Positions 1 to 9,257 of a DNA stretch of 64,000 nucleotides are shown in pieces. Numbering within the stretch: position 1 is the stretch's first letter; each line of letters opens with the position of its first letter. The DNA comes from Marivirga sericea. Its GTDB lineage: Bacteria > Bacteroidota > Bacteroidia > Cytophagales > Cyclobacteriaceae. The position numbers and the translations under genes are program-made. The DNA lies in NCBI RefSeq assembly GCF_900177665.1, contig NZ_FXAW01000001.1:1-64000 (forward strand), in the 5' to 3' direction. The notes beneath the pieces are model-generated. The model made no database searches. It saw nothing but the letters and a program-made list of their open reading frames with translations, and was not told the DNA's origin.

Positions 1-942
1 TTCCACTTCGTAAATCCCACTTTCATTTACATTTTTGGTAGAATTAGTGGAGCCATCAGACCAAAGATAAGTTGAGTTGGGATATTCCACATCAAGAGTG
101 ATTGATTCTTCGTTGCAGACTAGAATTTCGTTTTCAAGATTTGCTGTTGGAAGAGGACAACCAGGAAATTGGGTTAAACCAACAAAGTTCCTTTCAGAAT
201 TAATTTCTTCTGTATTAATTTCAACTACTTTTTGAATTGAATTAGTGAAAGTATAAAGGCTTTTTTCTGCTATAAAGTGCAATTGACTCTCATAAAAACA
301 AAAGTCGGCTAGAGGGATATAGCTAGCAGAGTAAATCTTCTGGGGATAAGAAGATGTATTTAAATTATCCAAGTCTAGTTCATAAAACTCAAGGAAATTT
401 TGATTTGGTGGGGCTCCATCAAAAATAAAAATTCCATCATCAGTTACGTTCAAAACATCAATGTCGGGATATGGCTTTTCGGTATTGATTTCAGTTAAAA
501 ATTCTAATTCACTCTCTTTGTTGATTTTTAATAAGCTTTCAGAGTAGAAATCGTTATCGTTTCTCCCTCCATTTAAACTTGCTGAAAAATATATTTCATC
601 GTTATATAGACTAATTGCTTCAACCGTGAAAATGGTTGCAAATTCAGCTTCTAAAGGTTCTGACGCTTCAAATTCACCTGTTAGTGAAATCTTACCTAAA
701 TATGGATTGTTACTTGGGTTAGCAATTGTGTAAAACTCTTGTTTTGAATTTTGATAAACTAAATCTCTTAAATCAGTGCCATTGGGTAGGTTCCTGATTT
801 CTAGTAAAAGTGTTGTTTTTCCTGTTTTCGGATCTATTTTTAAAATTTTATTGTCAATCAAACCCACTAATTCATAATTTTGAGAAAGAACGGAATGACA
901 GCAAAGAGTTAAAAGTAAGAATAGAATAGATTTGGTTTTCAT
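1..942 (-). CDS. Secreted protein with C-terminal Ig-like/PKD-like region, 5' part only
   Basis: An open frame runs from an ATG at 942 to the window edge without a stop (314 codons seen), so the gene continues to the left. Residues 1-21 are a clear signal peptide (MKTK, a run of Leu, then LSQ). The middle reads like a beta-propeller or streptavidin-like sensor of repeated beta strands (for example IDNKILKIDPKTGKT) with no enzyme motif that I recognise. The last visible 45 residues contain CNEESITLDV followed by YLWSDGST, which resembles the Ig-like modules that precede sorting domains in gliding-motility/type IX secreted proteins of Bacteroidota. The sorting domain itself would lie outside the window. 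Secretion is well supported; the function is unknown. Confidence 0.7.
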   Translation of the reverse strand, partial: MKTKSILFLLLTLCCHSVLSQNYELVGLIDNKILKIDPKTGKTTLLLEIRNLPNGTDLRDLVYQNSKQEFYTIANPSNNPYLGKISLTGEFEASEPLEAEFATIFTVEAISLYNDEIYFSASLNGGRNDNDFYSESLLKINKESELEFLTEINTEKPYPDIDVLNVTDDGIFIFDGAPPNQNFLEFYELDLDNLNTSSYPQKIYSASYIPLADFCFYESQLHFIAEKSLYTFTNSIQKVVEINTEEINSERNFVGLTQFPGCPLPTANLENEILVCNEESITLDVEYPNSTYLWSDGSTNSTKNVNESGIYEVE

Positions 943-1117
943 TGAAAAGATTATTTCGAGATATGAGTATGCAATAATAACTGATTCTTTATTTCAAACC
1001 AAAATCATTTACCTTTAAGCTAAGTGTTTTATTTGCTTATAAGTTTGTGAGGCCTTTCAATAGAAATTCATATCTTGAGAATAGTTTAAATGATATTTAC
1101 AATCCTAATTTTTAATC

Positions 1118-1702
1118 ATGAAACCACTTTTCCTAATTCCAATTTTTATTTTCAGTTTAATTTCATGTCAAGCCCAAATTCCCGATAAAGAAGGACAAAT
1201 TGCTGCAGCTGTGCAGGCTGCCCCTCCGGAAAAGCAGGATGGAGCTACCGTTTACGGTTATGATGAAAATGGTAAAAAGGTTCTTCTACGGCAAGGCACT
1301 AACGAACAAATTTGCTTAGCGGATGATCCGAATAAGGAAGGCTTTAGCGTAGCTTGTTATCACAAGGATTTACAACCTTTTATGAAAAGGGGAGATGAAT
1401 TGCGAGCGGAAGGAAAAAGACCAGATGCTATCTTTGAAATTAGAGAAGAAGAAGCAAAATCAGGTAAATTAAAGATGCCAGTAAATCCGACTACTTTACA
1501 TGTTCTTTCAGGTCCGGAGGGGAGATATAATCCTGAAACAGGAAAGGTTGAAAAAGCCAGCTTGAGATATGTGGTTTATATTCCGTTTGCAACAGCTGAA
1601 TCTACTGGTTTACCCATAAGACCTTTAGTGCCAGGTGGAGCGTGGATCATGAATCCTGGTACGCACAGAGCACATATAATGATTACGCCACCGAATGATT
1701 GA
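1118..1702 (+). CDS. Putative lipoprotein of unknown function
   Basis: This encodes 194 residues starting with a lipoprotein signal peptide (hydrophobic stretch, then the lipobox LISC with the acylated Cys at residue 17). The mature protein is soluble-looking, charged and has two further cysteines (C66 and C80 region) that could pair. It has a Pro/Ala-rich spacer after the lipid anchor (AAVQAAPPEK) and a C-terminal half with PGGAWIMNPGTHRAHIM. I do not recognise the family; the His-containing C-terminus might bind metal, but this is a guess. It stands alone, divergent from the upstream secreted-protein gene and convergent with the dehydrogenase downstream, sharing a hairpin terminator with it. 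Confidence 0.65.
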   Translation: MKPLFLIPIFIFSLISCQAQIPDKEGQIAAAVQAAPPEKQDGATVYGYDENGKKVLLRQGTNEQICLADDPNKEGFSVACYHKDLQPFMKRGDELRAEGKRPDAIFEIREEEAKSGKLKMPVNPTTLHVLSGPEGRYNPETGKVEKASLRYVVYIPFATAESTGLPIRPLVPGGAWIMNPGTHRAHIMITPPND

Positions 1703-1792
1703 TTTTTTTCATCCTCTCCTAAACCTGTCCGTTATAGCTCTTTGAATTTGAAATCTGTCAGGTTTTTGTTGGAACCTAAAAATAGATCACAA

Positions 1793-1824
1793 AAAAAGGT
1801 TGAGCCAATAAGCTCAACCTTTTT
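1793..1824. terminator. Bidirectional hairpin terminator
   Basis: There is a perfect 13-bp inverted repeat (AAAAAGGTTGAGC / GCTCAACCTTTTT) around a 6-base loop. It lies between two convergent genes, and the A-run and T-run give it a U-tract on either strand. Confidence 0.85.
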
Positions 1825-1845
1825 CCTTTATTGCATTAATAGTAT

Positions 1846-3018
1846 TTATCCTTTGTAAGTGACCTTATAGATAAATCCTGCTAGATCATCGGAAATTAGC
1901 ATTTCACCTTTATCGTTAAGTAAAACATCGACTGGTCTTCCCCAAGCATCCTGCTCTTCATCATTCAACCAACCGTCAATAAAAGTCTCGTAGGTAGGTT
2001 CTCCGTCTGTTGTATTGCTTACCATCTGGATTCTATACCCTATTTTCTTAGAACGATTCCAGCTGCCGTGCTCAGCTATGAATATTTGGTTTTTATACTG
2101 TGCAGGAAATAAATCCGCAGTATAGAATTTGATTCCTAATGGAGCTACATGAGGCCCAAGGTTTCGATACGGTTTTTTAAATTCATCACAATTTCTTAAA
2201 TCACCGAATTCTGGATCTTGGATAGTTCCACCATGACAAAACGGATAGCCAAAATGCTGTCCTTTTTCAGTGGCTACGTTCAGTTCACAAGGCGGAATAT
2301 TGTCACCTAGCATATCACGGCCATTATCCGTGAAATATAAATCTTGTGTTTCTGGGTGCCATGTAAAACCTACACTATTTCTTACACCGTTTGCAAAAAC
2401 TTCCATTCCAGTTCCGTCCGGATTGATGCGCGTAATACTAGCATAAATGGGTTTATCAGGATTATTACAAATGTTGCAAGGTGCCCCAACTGGTACATAT
2501 AATTTACCATCGGGACCAAAAGCAATATATTTCCATCCGTGGTGCTTATCGGTTGGGTATTCATCAAAAATCACGTCATATTCAGGATTTTCTAAATTAT
2601 TTTCAATATCTGAAAATTTAAGAATACGACTAACTTCAGCAACATAAAGATCACCATCTTTGAAAGCTACTCCATTGGGCAAAGTTAAACCTTCAGCTAA
2701 AATATACTTTTTATCAGCAGTACCATCACCATCGGTATCTTGTACTGCATAAACCTTATCTTCACTTCTGTTGCCGACAAACAAAGTCCCGCTTTCAGAT
2801 AATGCCATTGAACGGGCATTTTCTACTTCTGCATAAATAGAAATTTCAAATCCATCTGGCAGATTCAAGGTGGAAAGTAAACTGTCTCTAGCAATTTTAG
2901 TTGAATCAGAAGTTTCAGTTTTCGCTTTCGTTTCAGTTTTATTTCCCTCTGTATTACCTCCACAGGCAACGATTATTGCTATTACAATAATGGGGAAAAG
3001 GAGTTTTAGGTGTTTCAT
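1846..3018 (-). CDS. PQQ-dependent sugar dehydrogenase-like lipoprotein (sorbosone dehydrogenase family)
   Basis: The 390-residue product begins with a lipoprotein signal (lipobox VACGG, Cys at 19), so it is probably anchored in the periplasm or outer membrane. The rest matches the glucose/sorbosone dehydrogenase beta-propeller: LPDGFEISIYAEVENARSMA at the start, then HHGWKYIAFGPDGKLY, a Cys pair in PVGAPCNICNNPD, GVRNSVGFTWHPETQDLYFTDNGRD, and EHGSWNRSKKIGYRI near the end. In this family the propeller can bind PQQ and oxidise sugars or aldehydes, but many Bacteroidota members are uncharacterised, so the substrate is unknown. It is transcribed alone. Confidence 0.85.
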   Translation of the reverse strand: MKHLKLLFPIIVIAIIVACGGNTEGNKTETKAKTETSDSTKIARDSLLSTLNLPDGFEISIYAEVENARSMALSESGTLFVGNRSEDKVYAVQDTDGDGTADKKYILAEGLTLPNGVAFKDGDLYVAEVSRILKFSDIENNLENPEYDVIFDEYPTDKHHGWKYIAFGPDGKLYVPVGAPCNICNNPDKPIYASITRINPDGTGMEVFANGVRNSVGFTWHPETQDLYFTDNGRDMLGDNIPPCELNVATEKGQHFGYPFCHGGTIQDPEFGDLRNCDEFKKPYRNLGPHVAPLGIKFYTADLFPAQYKNQIFIAEHGSWNRSKKIGYRIQMVSNTTDGEPTYETFIDGWLNDEEQDAWGRPVDVLLNDKGEMLISDDLAGFIYKVTYKG

Positions 3019-3106
3019 ATATGTAATTTTAGTAAACTAGTTAGTGTTTGAAAAAATAATATCATTCTAAATCATCAACTTGAAATGGAATCGTTTGTTA
3101 AAGATT

Positions 3107-5248
3107 TTAACTAATCTCCTCATCCTCCCTCATCAACTTTTCCAATATTTGGGTAGCAGCTTTTGCTATATTCGTTCCAGGACCAAATACAGCACTTACT
3201 CCAGCTTTATACAAGAAATCATAATCTTTTGGCGGAATAACACCTCCTGCAATGACCATGATATCTTCTCTTCCGATCCTTTTCAATTCGTTGATTAATT
3301 TAGGAATTAACATTTTATGACCAGCTGCAAGGCTAGATGCCCCAACAATATGTACGTCATTTTCTGCAGCTTGCATAGCTGATTCTTCTGGGGTTTGAAA
3401 AAGCGGTCCAATGTCTACATCAAAGCCTAAATCCGCAAAGCTGGTAGCAATTACTTTAGCACCTCTATCATGTCCGTCTTGACCCATTTTTGCGATTAGA
3501 ATTCTAGGTCTTCTACCTTCTAATGCAGCAAAATCATTTGCTAATTTCTGAGCTTTTTTAAAGTCATCGCTATTGCCTGCTTCTCCGGAGTATACACCTT
3601 GAATGGAGCGAATAGTGGCTTTATGTCTTCCAAATGATTTTTCCATGGCATCTGAGATTTCACCTAATGTGGCTCTTTTTCTTGCTGCTTCCACTGCCAA
3701 TTCCAGTAAATTTCCTTTTCCAGTTTTGGCGCATTCAGCTAAATCGTCTAGAGCTTTTTGCGTTTCTTGGGTATTTCTATCTTTTTTAAGTCTTTCAAGT
3801 CTTTTTACTTGAGATTTTAAAACGGCCGTATTATCTACTTCCCTTAACTCAATATCGCTTTCTTCATCAGTTCTGTAGCGATTGATACCCACAATAACTT
3901 CCCTTCCAGAATCGATTCCAGCCTGCTTCCTAGCGGAAGCTTCTTCAATTCGCATTTTCGGAAGACCAGATTCTATTGCTTTGGTCATACCGCCCATTTC
4001 TTCTACTTCTTCAATCAATTCCCAAGCTTTTTCTACTAATTGGTCAGTAAGATATTCTATATAGTATGAACCTCCCCATGGGTCGACTGTCTTTGTTATG
4101 TTCGTTTCATTTTGCAGAAATAGTTGGGTGTTGCGTGCTATTCTAGCTGAAAAATCTGTTGGTAGGGCAATAGCTTCATCTAATGCATTGGTATGTAATG
4201 ATTGCGTATGCCCAAGTACAGCTGCTTTAGCCTCAATATAAGTTCTTGCTACATTATTGTAAGGGTCTTGTTCTGTTAAACTATAACCTGAAGTTTGGCT
4301 GTGGGTTCTTAGGGCCAAAGATTTTGGACTCTCAGGATTAAATTGTTTAACAATTTTTGCCCAAAGTAATCTACCTGCTCTCATTTTGGCAATTTCCATA
4401 AAATGGTTCATGCCAATGGCCCAGAAAAAGGATAGACGAGGGGCAAATTCATCGATTTTCAAACCTGATTTCAAACCTGCTCTGATATACTCCAACCCAT
4501 CAGCCAAGGTATAAGCCAGCTCCAAATCAGCTGTAGCTCCTGCTTCATGCATATGATACCCACTGATACTGATGGAGTTGAATTTCGGCATTTTTTTACT
4601 AGTGTACTCGAAAATATCAGAGATGATTTTCATGGAAGGCTCTGGCGGATAGATGTAAGTATTCCTCACCATGAACTCCTTTAGGATATCGTTTTGAATA
4701 GTTCCTGAGAGTTGTTCTGGTTTTACGCCCTGTTCCTCAGCTGCTACAATATAAAACGCCATGACGGGAATAACAGCACCATTCATGGTCATGGAAACCG
4801 ACATTTTATCTAATGGAATTTGGTCAAATAGCACTTTCATATCCAAAATGCTGTCAATAGCCACCCCAGCTTTTCCAACATCTCCCTCAACCCTCGGATG
4901 ATCAGAATCATAGCCTCTGTGAGTAGCCAAATCAAACGCAACGGAAAGCCCTTTTTGACCTGCTGCTAAATTTTTTCTGTAGAATTCATTGGATTCCTCT
5001 GCAGTGGAAAAACCGGCATATTGGCGAATAGTCCATGGTCTTTGTACATACATGGTGCTATAAGGGCCTCTTAAATAAGGAGCTTTTCCAGCGATAAATC
5101 CTATGTGCTCTGCATCTTTTATAGTGGATGCGTCAATTACGGGTGGTACCGAAATGCTCTCAGCAGTTTTCCAATCTTGTCTGCTGCTAGACTTACTTTC
5201 TGAATTATTACTCTTTAATGATTGTATTTTCGAAAAATCAGGTTTCAT
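3107..5248 (-). CDS. mutB: Methylmalonyl-CoA mutase, large (catalytic) subunit
   Basis: This 713-residue cytoplasmic enzyme interconverts succinyl-CoA and (R)-methylmalonyl-CoA with adenosylcobalamin, linking propionyl-CoA metabolism to the TCA cycle. The N-terminal substrate barrel shows [20 protein letters not shown] and the typical [20 protein letters not shown]. The C-terminal cobalamin domain starts near residue 580 with DGHDRG (His593 as the base-off cobalt ligand), then SSL at about 639 and AGG at about 668. Length and motifs are complete. It lies 118 bases downstream of the small-subunit gene on the same strand, so the two are probably co-transcribed; a small TCCCG/CGGGA hairpin sits between them. 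The name scpA is also used for this protein. Confidence 0.97.
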   Translation of the reverse strand: MKPDFSKIQSLKSNNSESKSSSRQDWKTAESISVPPVIDASTIKDAEHIGFIAGKAPYLRGPYSTMYVQRPWTIRQYAGFSTAEESNEFYRKNLAAGQKGLSVAFDLATHRGYDSDHPRVEGDVGKAGVAIDSILDMKVLFDQIPLDKMSVSMTMNGAVIPVMAFYIVAAEEQGVKPEQLSGTIQNDILKEFMVRNTYIYPPEPSMKIISDIFEYTSKKMPKFNSISISGYHMHEAGATADLELAYTLADGLEYIRAGLKSGLKIDEFAPRLSFFWAIGMNHFMEIAKMRAGRLLWAKIVKQFNPESPKSLALRTHSQTSGYSLTEQDPYNNVARTYIEAKAAVLGHTQSLHTNALDEAIALPTDFSARIARNTQLFLQNETNITKTVDPWGGSYYIEYLTDQLVEKAWELIEEVEEMGGMTKAIESGLPKMRIEEASARKQAGIDSGREVIVGINRYRTDEESDIELREVDNTAVLKSQVKRLERLKKDRNTQETQKALDDLAECAKTGKGNLLELAVEAARKRATLGEISDAMEKSFGRHKATIRSIQGVYSGEAGNSDDFKKAQKLANDFAALEGRRPRILIAKMGQDGHDRGAKVIATSFADLGFDVDIGPLFQTPEESAMQAAENDVHIVGASSLAAGHKMLIPKLINELKRIGREDIMVIAGGVIPPKDYDFLYKAGVSAVFGPGTNIAKAATQILEKLMREDEEIS

Positions 5249-5282
5249 GCGTCTTTGATTTCTTATTAGTTGTCACAAGTTG

Positions 5283-5299
5283 TCCCGTATTTATCGGGA
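5283..5299. repeat. Small TCCCG/CGGGA inverted repeat between mutase genes
   Basis: TCCCG and CGGGA are separated by TATTTAT in the 118-base gap between the two mutase subunit genes. The arms are only 5 bp. From memory, this kind of short hairpin is a common interspersed motif in Bacteroidota genomes; a role in mRNA processing or partial termination is inference. Confidence 0.4.
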
Positions 5300-5366
5300 T
5301 GGAATTCACTACAAATTTTAACCCTCTTAACTTGATAAACTAAGATTGATAAAATTTAAGCTCATT

Positions 5367-7172
5367 TCATACTAATGCTATTCGTAAGTCTTTTAATAAT
5401 TGGTCTAAAAATTTCTTTGCATCAACATTTCTATTAATACAAGCATACAAACCAGATTTTTGTAAATCGGCTTCATTTGGCTCCTGTCCAGCTATTAAAA
5501 CTAACCCCTCATGTTCTGTTATATACTGATCCAAATTTTCAGGAGTTTCAGCATAACATAAAACAGTCATTTTAGCATTTTTATCAGCTTCTATTTCTTC
5601 ATCTAAATCTTTAATAAAATTTTCAGATGAGATACCGATACCCGCTATACCTAAAAAGCTGTAGGCAAAATCTGATTTTGCTTTGCTTATTGGATCGGTT
5701 CCCAACAAAAGAATTTGAGCCATAGGTCTTGCAGTCTCACCTTTTTCCTCCACTAGTTTTTCTATTCTATACCGCATATGTTCGATGGTAGAGGTGAGTC
5801 TTTTTGCTTCCAGACTCTTGCCGCTTTCTTCAGTATCTAAGTAAGCACTGATTTTTTCTCCAATGAGCTGGTAGGTGTTGGTGCCTATAATCAAATGCTT
5901 TCTAGCCCACAGATTTTGTTCAGCTTTGCCGGCATCAGTATCAATGATTTGATGAATGTTTCCATTCTCAAAATGATGGTTGTATGAGCCATCTTCCTCA
6001 AATTCAACAAATAGTTTCCAAGAAGAAGTTGAAATTTCTTTAATTAGATTTTCAATATAGTAGCTGCCTTTGGTTGGATCTGTTATTTTATCTAAATGAG
6101 ACTCTTCTTTTAGAATGTTGGAGATGTTTAAAGCAATTCTTTTAAATGTTTTGCTTGACGGCTTCCCTGCAGATTCATCATGCGGCTGAACCCATAAACT
6201 ATTGCAGCCGCCAAGTACGGAAGCCATGGCTTCATTGGTATTACGTAAGAGATTTACATTAAAATCAAGCGCTGATTTAGTTCTAAAACTTGTATTACAA
6301 TGAATGAAGATATCATCTGCTTTAAGATTACTGTCATAAGCATGCGCAATTTTTAAGAGATTGTACTTAAGTGCTTTCAATTTGGCAATCTCAAAAAAGT
6401 AATTACTGCCAACCCCTACAGAAAAAAGCGTAGATTTAATGATTTGACTGAGTTCTAGCTTTAAATCCGTTAATTTATCGAAAAACTCTACCGATTTGGA
6501 AAGTAATAATCCTAGCTCATGTGTGATATTCGCCCCTGAATTATGAAATAAATTACTACTGATGCATAAAGGTTTGAAGTGCGGGTAATCATCAGCGTGT
6601 TTAATTAACTCCGCAATATTTTCGAAATCTTGCGCATTGATACCGATAATTCCGGCATCTCTGCATTCTATGATATCGCAATGATAAAAACCGCTAATTC
6701 TTTTGCTATCAATACCGCGAGCACTGATGAAATTCAAATATTGAGAAATTAGGGGATAAAAAGGTTCATTAGATTCAAATGAAACCATGCAATACTCTGG
6801 CTGGATTTCTTTTAATAATGACTCGAGATCAATCTCAGCTTTTTCAATCACAAAAATAATCCCTTCGGCCCCACCGTTTAAAGCTTCTAAAGCCAATTGG
6901 TTGGCATCTTTTTCAGATTTCACCACAATTTTCGACTGGTTTGCCCAGTAGCGCGGAGGTAAAGCTTCATTTAATTGTTGACTAGGGTTTTGTATATTAA
7001 AATCTGAGCCCTCCGAATTATCTTTATGATAGAAAGGTTTTATAGAAATACCTTCCGGAGTTTTGGTTGCCAAACTTTCAAAGGGCTTGTCTTTTAATTC
7101 CTTTAAAATTTGATTCTGCCAATCTATGGCAGAACTCTTTTCAAAATCTTCAAATAATTTAGTTTTGCTCAT
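5367..7172 (-). CDS. mutA: Methylmalonyl-CoA mutase, small subunit
   Basis: About 601 residues; the partner of the catalytic subunit encoded just downstream. It has the same overall layout (barrel-like N-terminal part with LPPRYWANQS, then LRNTNEAMASVLGGCNSLWVQPHDE, then a Rossmann-like C-terminus). The C-terminal domain lacks the DxHxxG cobalamin signature, reading LLLGTDPISKAK at the corresponding place. This matches known small subunits, which do not bind B12 themselves and serve to form the heterodimer. The ATG at 7172 is preferred; a TTG two codons upstream (7178) is the only alternative nearby. No cobalamin riboswitch was recognised upstream. Confidence 0.93.
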   Translation of the reverse strand: MSKTKLFEDFEKSSAIDWQNQILKELKDKPFESLATKTPEGISIKPFYHKDNSEGSDFNIQNPSQQLNEALPPRYWANQSKIVVKSEKDANQLALEALNGGAEGIIFVIEKAEIDLESLLKEIQPEYCMVSFESNEPFYPLISQYLNFISARGIDSKRISGFYHCDIIECRDAGIIGINAQDFENIAELIKHADDYPHFKPLCISSNLFHNSGANITHELGLLLSKSVEFFDKLTDLKLELSQIIKSTLFSVGVGSNYFFEIAKLKALKYNLLKIAHAYDSNLKADDIFIHCNTSFRTKSALDFNVNLLRNTNEAMASVLGGCNSLWVQPHDESAGKPSSKTFKRIALNISNILKEESHLDKITDPTKGSYYIENLIKEISTSSWKLFVEFEEDGSYNHHFENGNIHQIIDTDAGKAEQNLWARKHLIIGTNTYQLIGEKISAYLDTEESGKSLEAKRLTSTIEHMRYRIEKLVEEKGETARPMAQILLLGTDPISKAKSDFAYSFLGIAGIGISSENFIKDLDEEIEADKNAKMTVLCYAETPENLDQYITEHEGLVLIAGQEPNEADLQKSGLYACINRNVDAKKFLDQLLKDLRIALV

Positions 7173-7178
7173 TTCCAA

Positions 7179-7489
7179 TTTTGTCGTTTCAATTCTTAAA
7201 GTTAGTATATTTCCTGCTATCCTTAAACGTAAAAGTTATAAATGGTGGGTGTATTCGAAAAACTAGTCGTTTTGACTATATTTAATCGATTGATCTAAAA
7301 GACTTTAATAATTAAAATGTAATTTTTTAAAGAATTTTCAGTTGAATTGTAAACATAAATTGACTGAATTGTATTTAACGGCTTGTCAAGTAAAATTGCA
7401 TTTTTTTGTTCCCTATTTTTTTATCATTTTTGTCAGCCCTGAAACAAAATCCAGGGTTCAAATATACAATCCGTCAAGTATTAGTGTGA
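7179..7489. other. AT-rich gap between divergent mutA and dnaA
   Basis: This 311-base stretch is strongly AT-rich and contains the promoters of two divergent genes. No cluster of TTATCCACA-like DnaA boxes, no RNA gene and no open frame with coding character was seen, so there is no support for placing the replication origin here despite the neighbouring dnaA. Confidence 0.5.
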
Positions 7490-8908
7490 ATGGTTAAAGA
7501 CTGTCAATCAGTATGGAATAATTGTCTTCACTCCATAAAGGAGGGGGTGGGAGAGCAGAGTTTTAATACTTGGTTTTCTCCAATTGAGCCGATCAGGCTT
7601 GAAAATAGAGTGCTGACTATTCAAGTACCGAGCCAATTCTTTTATGAGTGGTTAGAAGAACACTATGTCCATATTTTAAGAAAAGTTATCCATCAAGAAC
7701 TTGGGCCTGAAGGAAGATTGGAATACTCCGTAATTGTAGACAAAGGAAATGAAAAGTATAAGCCGTTCACTATAAATTTACCTAATAATAATAAATCCAA
7801 TAAACCACCTAAAGAACAAAATCGGGAAGAGCCTCTAAACCCATTTGCTTTAAATGGTGTTGATTTAAGTCAGCAAAATTCGCAACTTAATCCTAATTAC
7901 ACTTTTGACACTTTTATAGAAGGTGATTGTAATCGTCTAGCGAGATCTGCCGGCTATGCAGTAGCCAAAAAGCCAGGAATTACCTCTTTTAATCCTTTAA
8001 TGATCTATGGCGGTGTAGGATTGGGAAAAACTCATTTGGTCCAAGCTATTGGAAATGAAATTAAGGATACTTTGAATGGTAAATTCGTTTTATACGTTTC
8101 CTCTGAGAAATTTACAAACCAGTTCATCGATGCTTTAAGAAATAATAAAATTCAAGATTTCTCTAACTATTACTTGCACATCGATGCTTTAATCATTGAT
8201 GATGTACAGTTCTTGGGTGGTAAGGAACGAACTCAGGAAATTTTCTTCCATATTTTCAACCACTTACATCAGAATGGCAAGCAAATTATCATGACTTCTG
8301 ACCGTCCGCCAAGAGATTTGAAGGGTTTAGAAGATCGATTACTTTCTCGCTTTAAATGGGGACTTACTGCTGATTTGCAACAACCAGATTTAGAGACAAG
8401 AATTGCTATTATTCAAAATAAAATGGAAAGTGATGGTATTCACATTCCTGAAGATGTAATTGAATACCTTGCTTATTCAGTTGATACTAATATTAGAGAA
8501 CTAGAGGGCGTTTTGATTTCTTTGATTGCTCATGCTTCTTTAAATAGAAAGGAAATTGATCTAGAATTAGCGAAGCAAACCTTGAAAAATATTGTTCATG
8601 ATATTGAATCTGAGGTTGGAATCGATTTTATCCAAAAAACGATTGCAGAACATTTTGCTGTTAAAATAGATGATTTAAAGGCCAAAACAAGAAAAAAAGA
8701 GATTGTAATTGCTCGACAAGTGTCTATGTATTTTTGCAAAGAGCACACAAACCATTCGTTAAAATCTATTGGTTATCACTTTGGTGGTAGAGATCATTCT
8801 ACTGTTATCCATGCGGTACAGTCAGTAAATGACATGATGCAGGTTGACAAGCGTTTCAAAGAAGAAATGGAAGAGCTGAAGAAAAGGTTTAAAATGAAGA
8901 AGGTTTAA
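7490..8908 (+). CDS. dnaA: Chromosomal replication initiator protein DnaA
   Basis: The 472-residue protein has all four DnaA domains. Domain I (about 1-85) starts with VWNNCLHSI and FNTWFSPIEP; a hydrophilic Asn/Pro-rich linker follows (about 90-135). The AAA+ domain has Walker A GGVGLGKTH at 174-182 and Walker B ALIIDDVQFLGG. The C-terminal DNA-binding domain carries the signature GGRDHSTVIHA from residue 432. It binds DnaA boxes and opens the origin in its ATP form. It stands alone between divergent and convergent neighbours. The stop codon is followed directly, with no spacer, by a C/G-rich interspersed repeat. Confidence 0.98.
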   Translation: MVKDCQSVWNNCLHSIKEGVGEQSFNTWFSPIEPIRLENRVLTIQVPSQFFYEWLEEHYVHILRKVIHQELGPEGRLEYSVIVDKGNEKYKPFTINLPNNNKSNKPPKEQNREEPLNPFALNGVDLSQQNSQLNPNYTFDTFIEGDCNRLARSAGYAVAKKPGITSFNPLMIYGGVGLGKTHLVQAIGNEIKDTLNGKFVLYVSSEKFTNQFIDALRNNKIQDFSNYYLHIDALIIDDVQFLGGKERTQEIFFHIFNHLHQNGKQIIMTSDRPPRDLKGLEDRLLSRFKWGLTADLQQPDLETRIAIIQNKMESDGIHIPEDVIEYLAYSVDTNIRELEGVLISLIAHASLNRKEIDLELAKQTLKNIVHDIESEVGIDFIQKTIAEHFAVKIDDLKAKTRKKEIVIARQVSMYFCKEHTNHSLKSIGYHFGGRDHSTVIHAVQSVNDMMQVDKRFKEEMEELKKRFKMKKV

Positions 8909-8927
8909 GCCCCCTAGCCCCCAAAGG
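8909..8927. repeat. C/G-rich interspersed repeat, copy 1 (after dnaA)
   Basis: GCCCCCTAGCCCCCAAAGG begins at the base after the dnaA stop codon. Its base composition is far from the AT-rich surroundings. A copy differing at one base over these 19 positions lies at 63627-63617 to 63645 inside the metH insert, so this is a dispersed element and not a local feature. Confidence 0.75.
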
Positions 8928-9078
8928 TAGAATTATGCACTGAAACCATTTTGAAAATAATAGCAAGTGATTTTATTATTGTATCATATAGGAATTAGTC
9001 CTCAAGATTTTAATCACCACAAGACAATGAATTTCAACAATATAGTAGTAAAAGATTAAATCGACCACTTCCGAGGAA

Positions 9079-9186
9079 CTCGAAAAAGCGGGAGTTAGGA
9101 AAGTTTAGCAAGCCAGCGAGGCATTGAGGGCAGAAGCATTAAACTTTTCTGATTTTTTGTATCTTTTTATCAAGAAAAAAGTTTGA
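9079..9186 (-). repeat. Degenerate ~110-bp interspersed repeat, copy 1
   Basis: Read on the minus strand, this stretch has CTTTTTTCTTGATAAAAAG, then ACAAAAAATCA, ATGCTTC, CTCAAT and finally CTCCCGCTTTTTCGAG. The same order of blocks appears on the plus strand at 60957-61070, where the first 55 bases or so agree at roughly 45 positions by eye. No convincing reading frame spans it. It lies between dnaA and a convergent nuclease gene. The remainder of the 8909-9257 gap holds nothing I recognise. Confidence 0.6.
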
Positions 9187-9257
9187 GCGAAAATGAAAGT
9201 AAATAATAATGCATTTATTGGTATTGAATTGATATTCTATGTGTGTTTTGGTGAATT

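Noticed and set aside
7179-7300. Cobalamin riboswitch before the mutase genes
   Set aside because: No B12-box-like conserved sequence was recognised; metH's leader is outside the window.
7179-7489. Replication origin next to dnaA
   Set aside because: The gap is AT-rich, but no cluster of DnaA boxes was seen; single TTATCCAT-like words occur only inside the dnaA gene. A skew calculation over the full genome would be needed.
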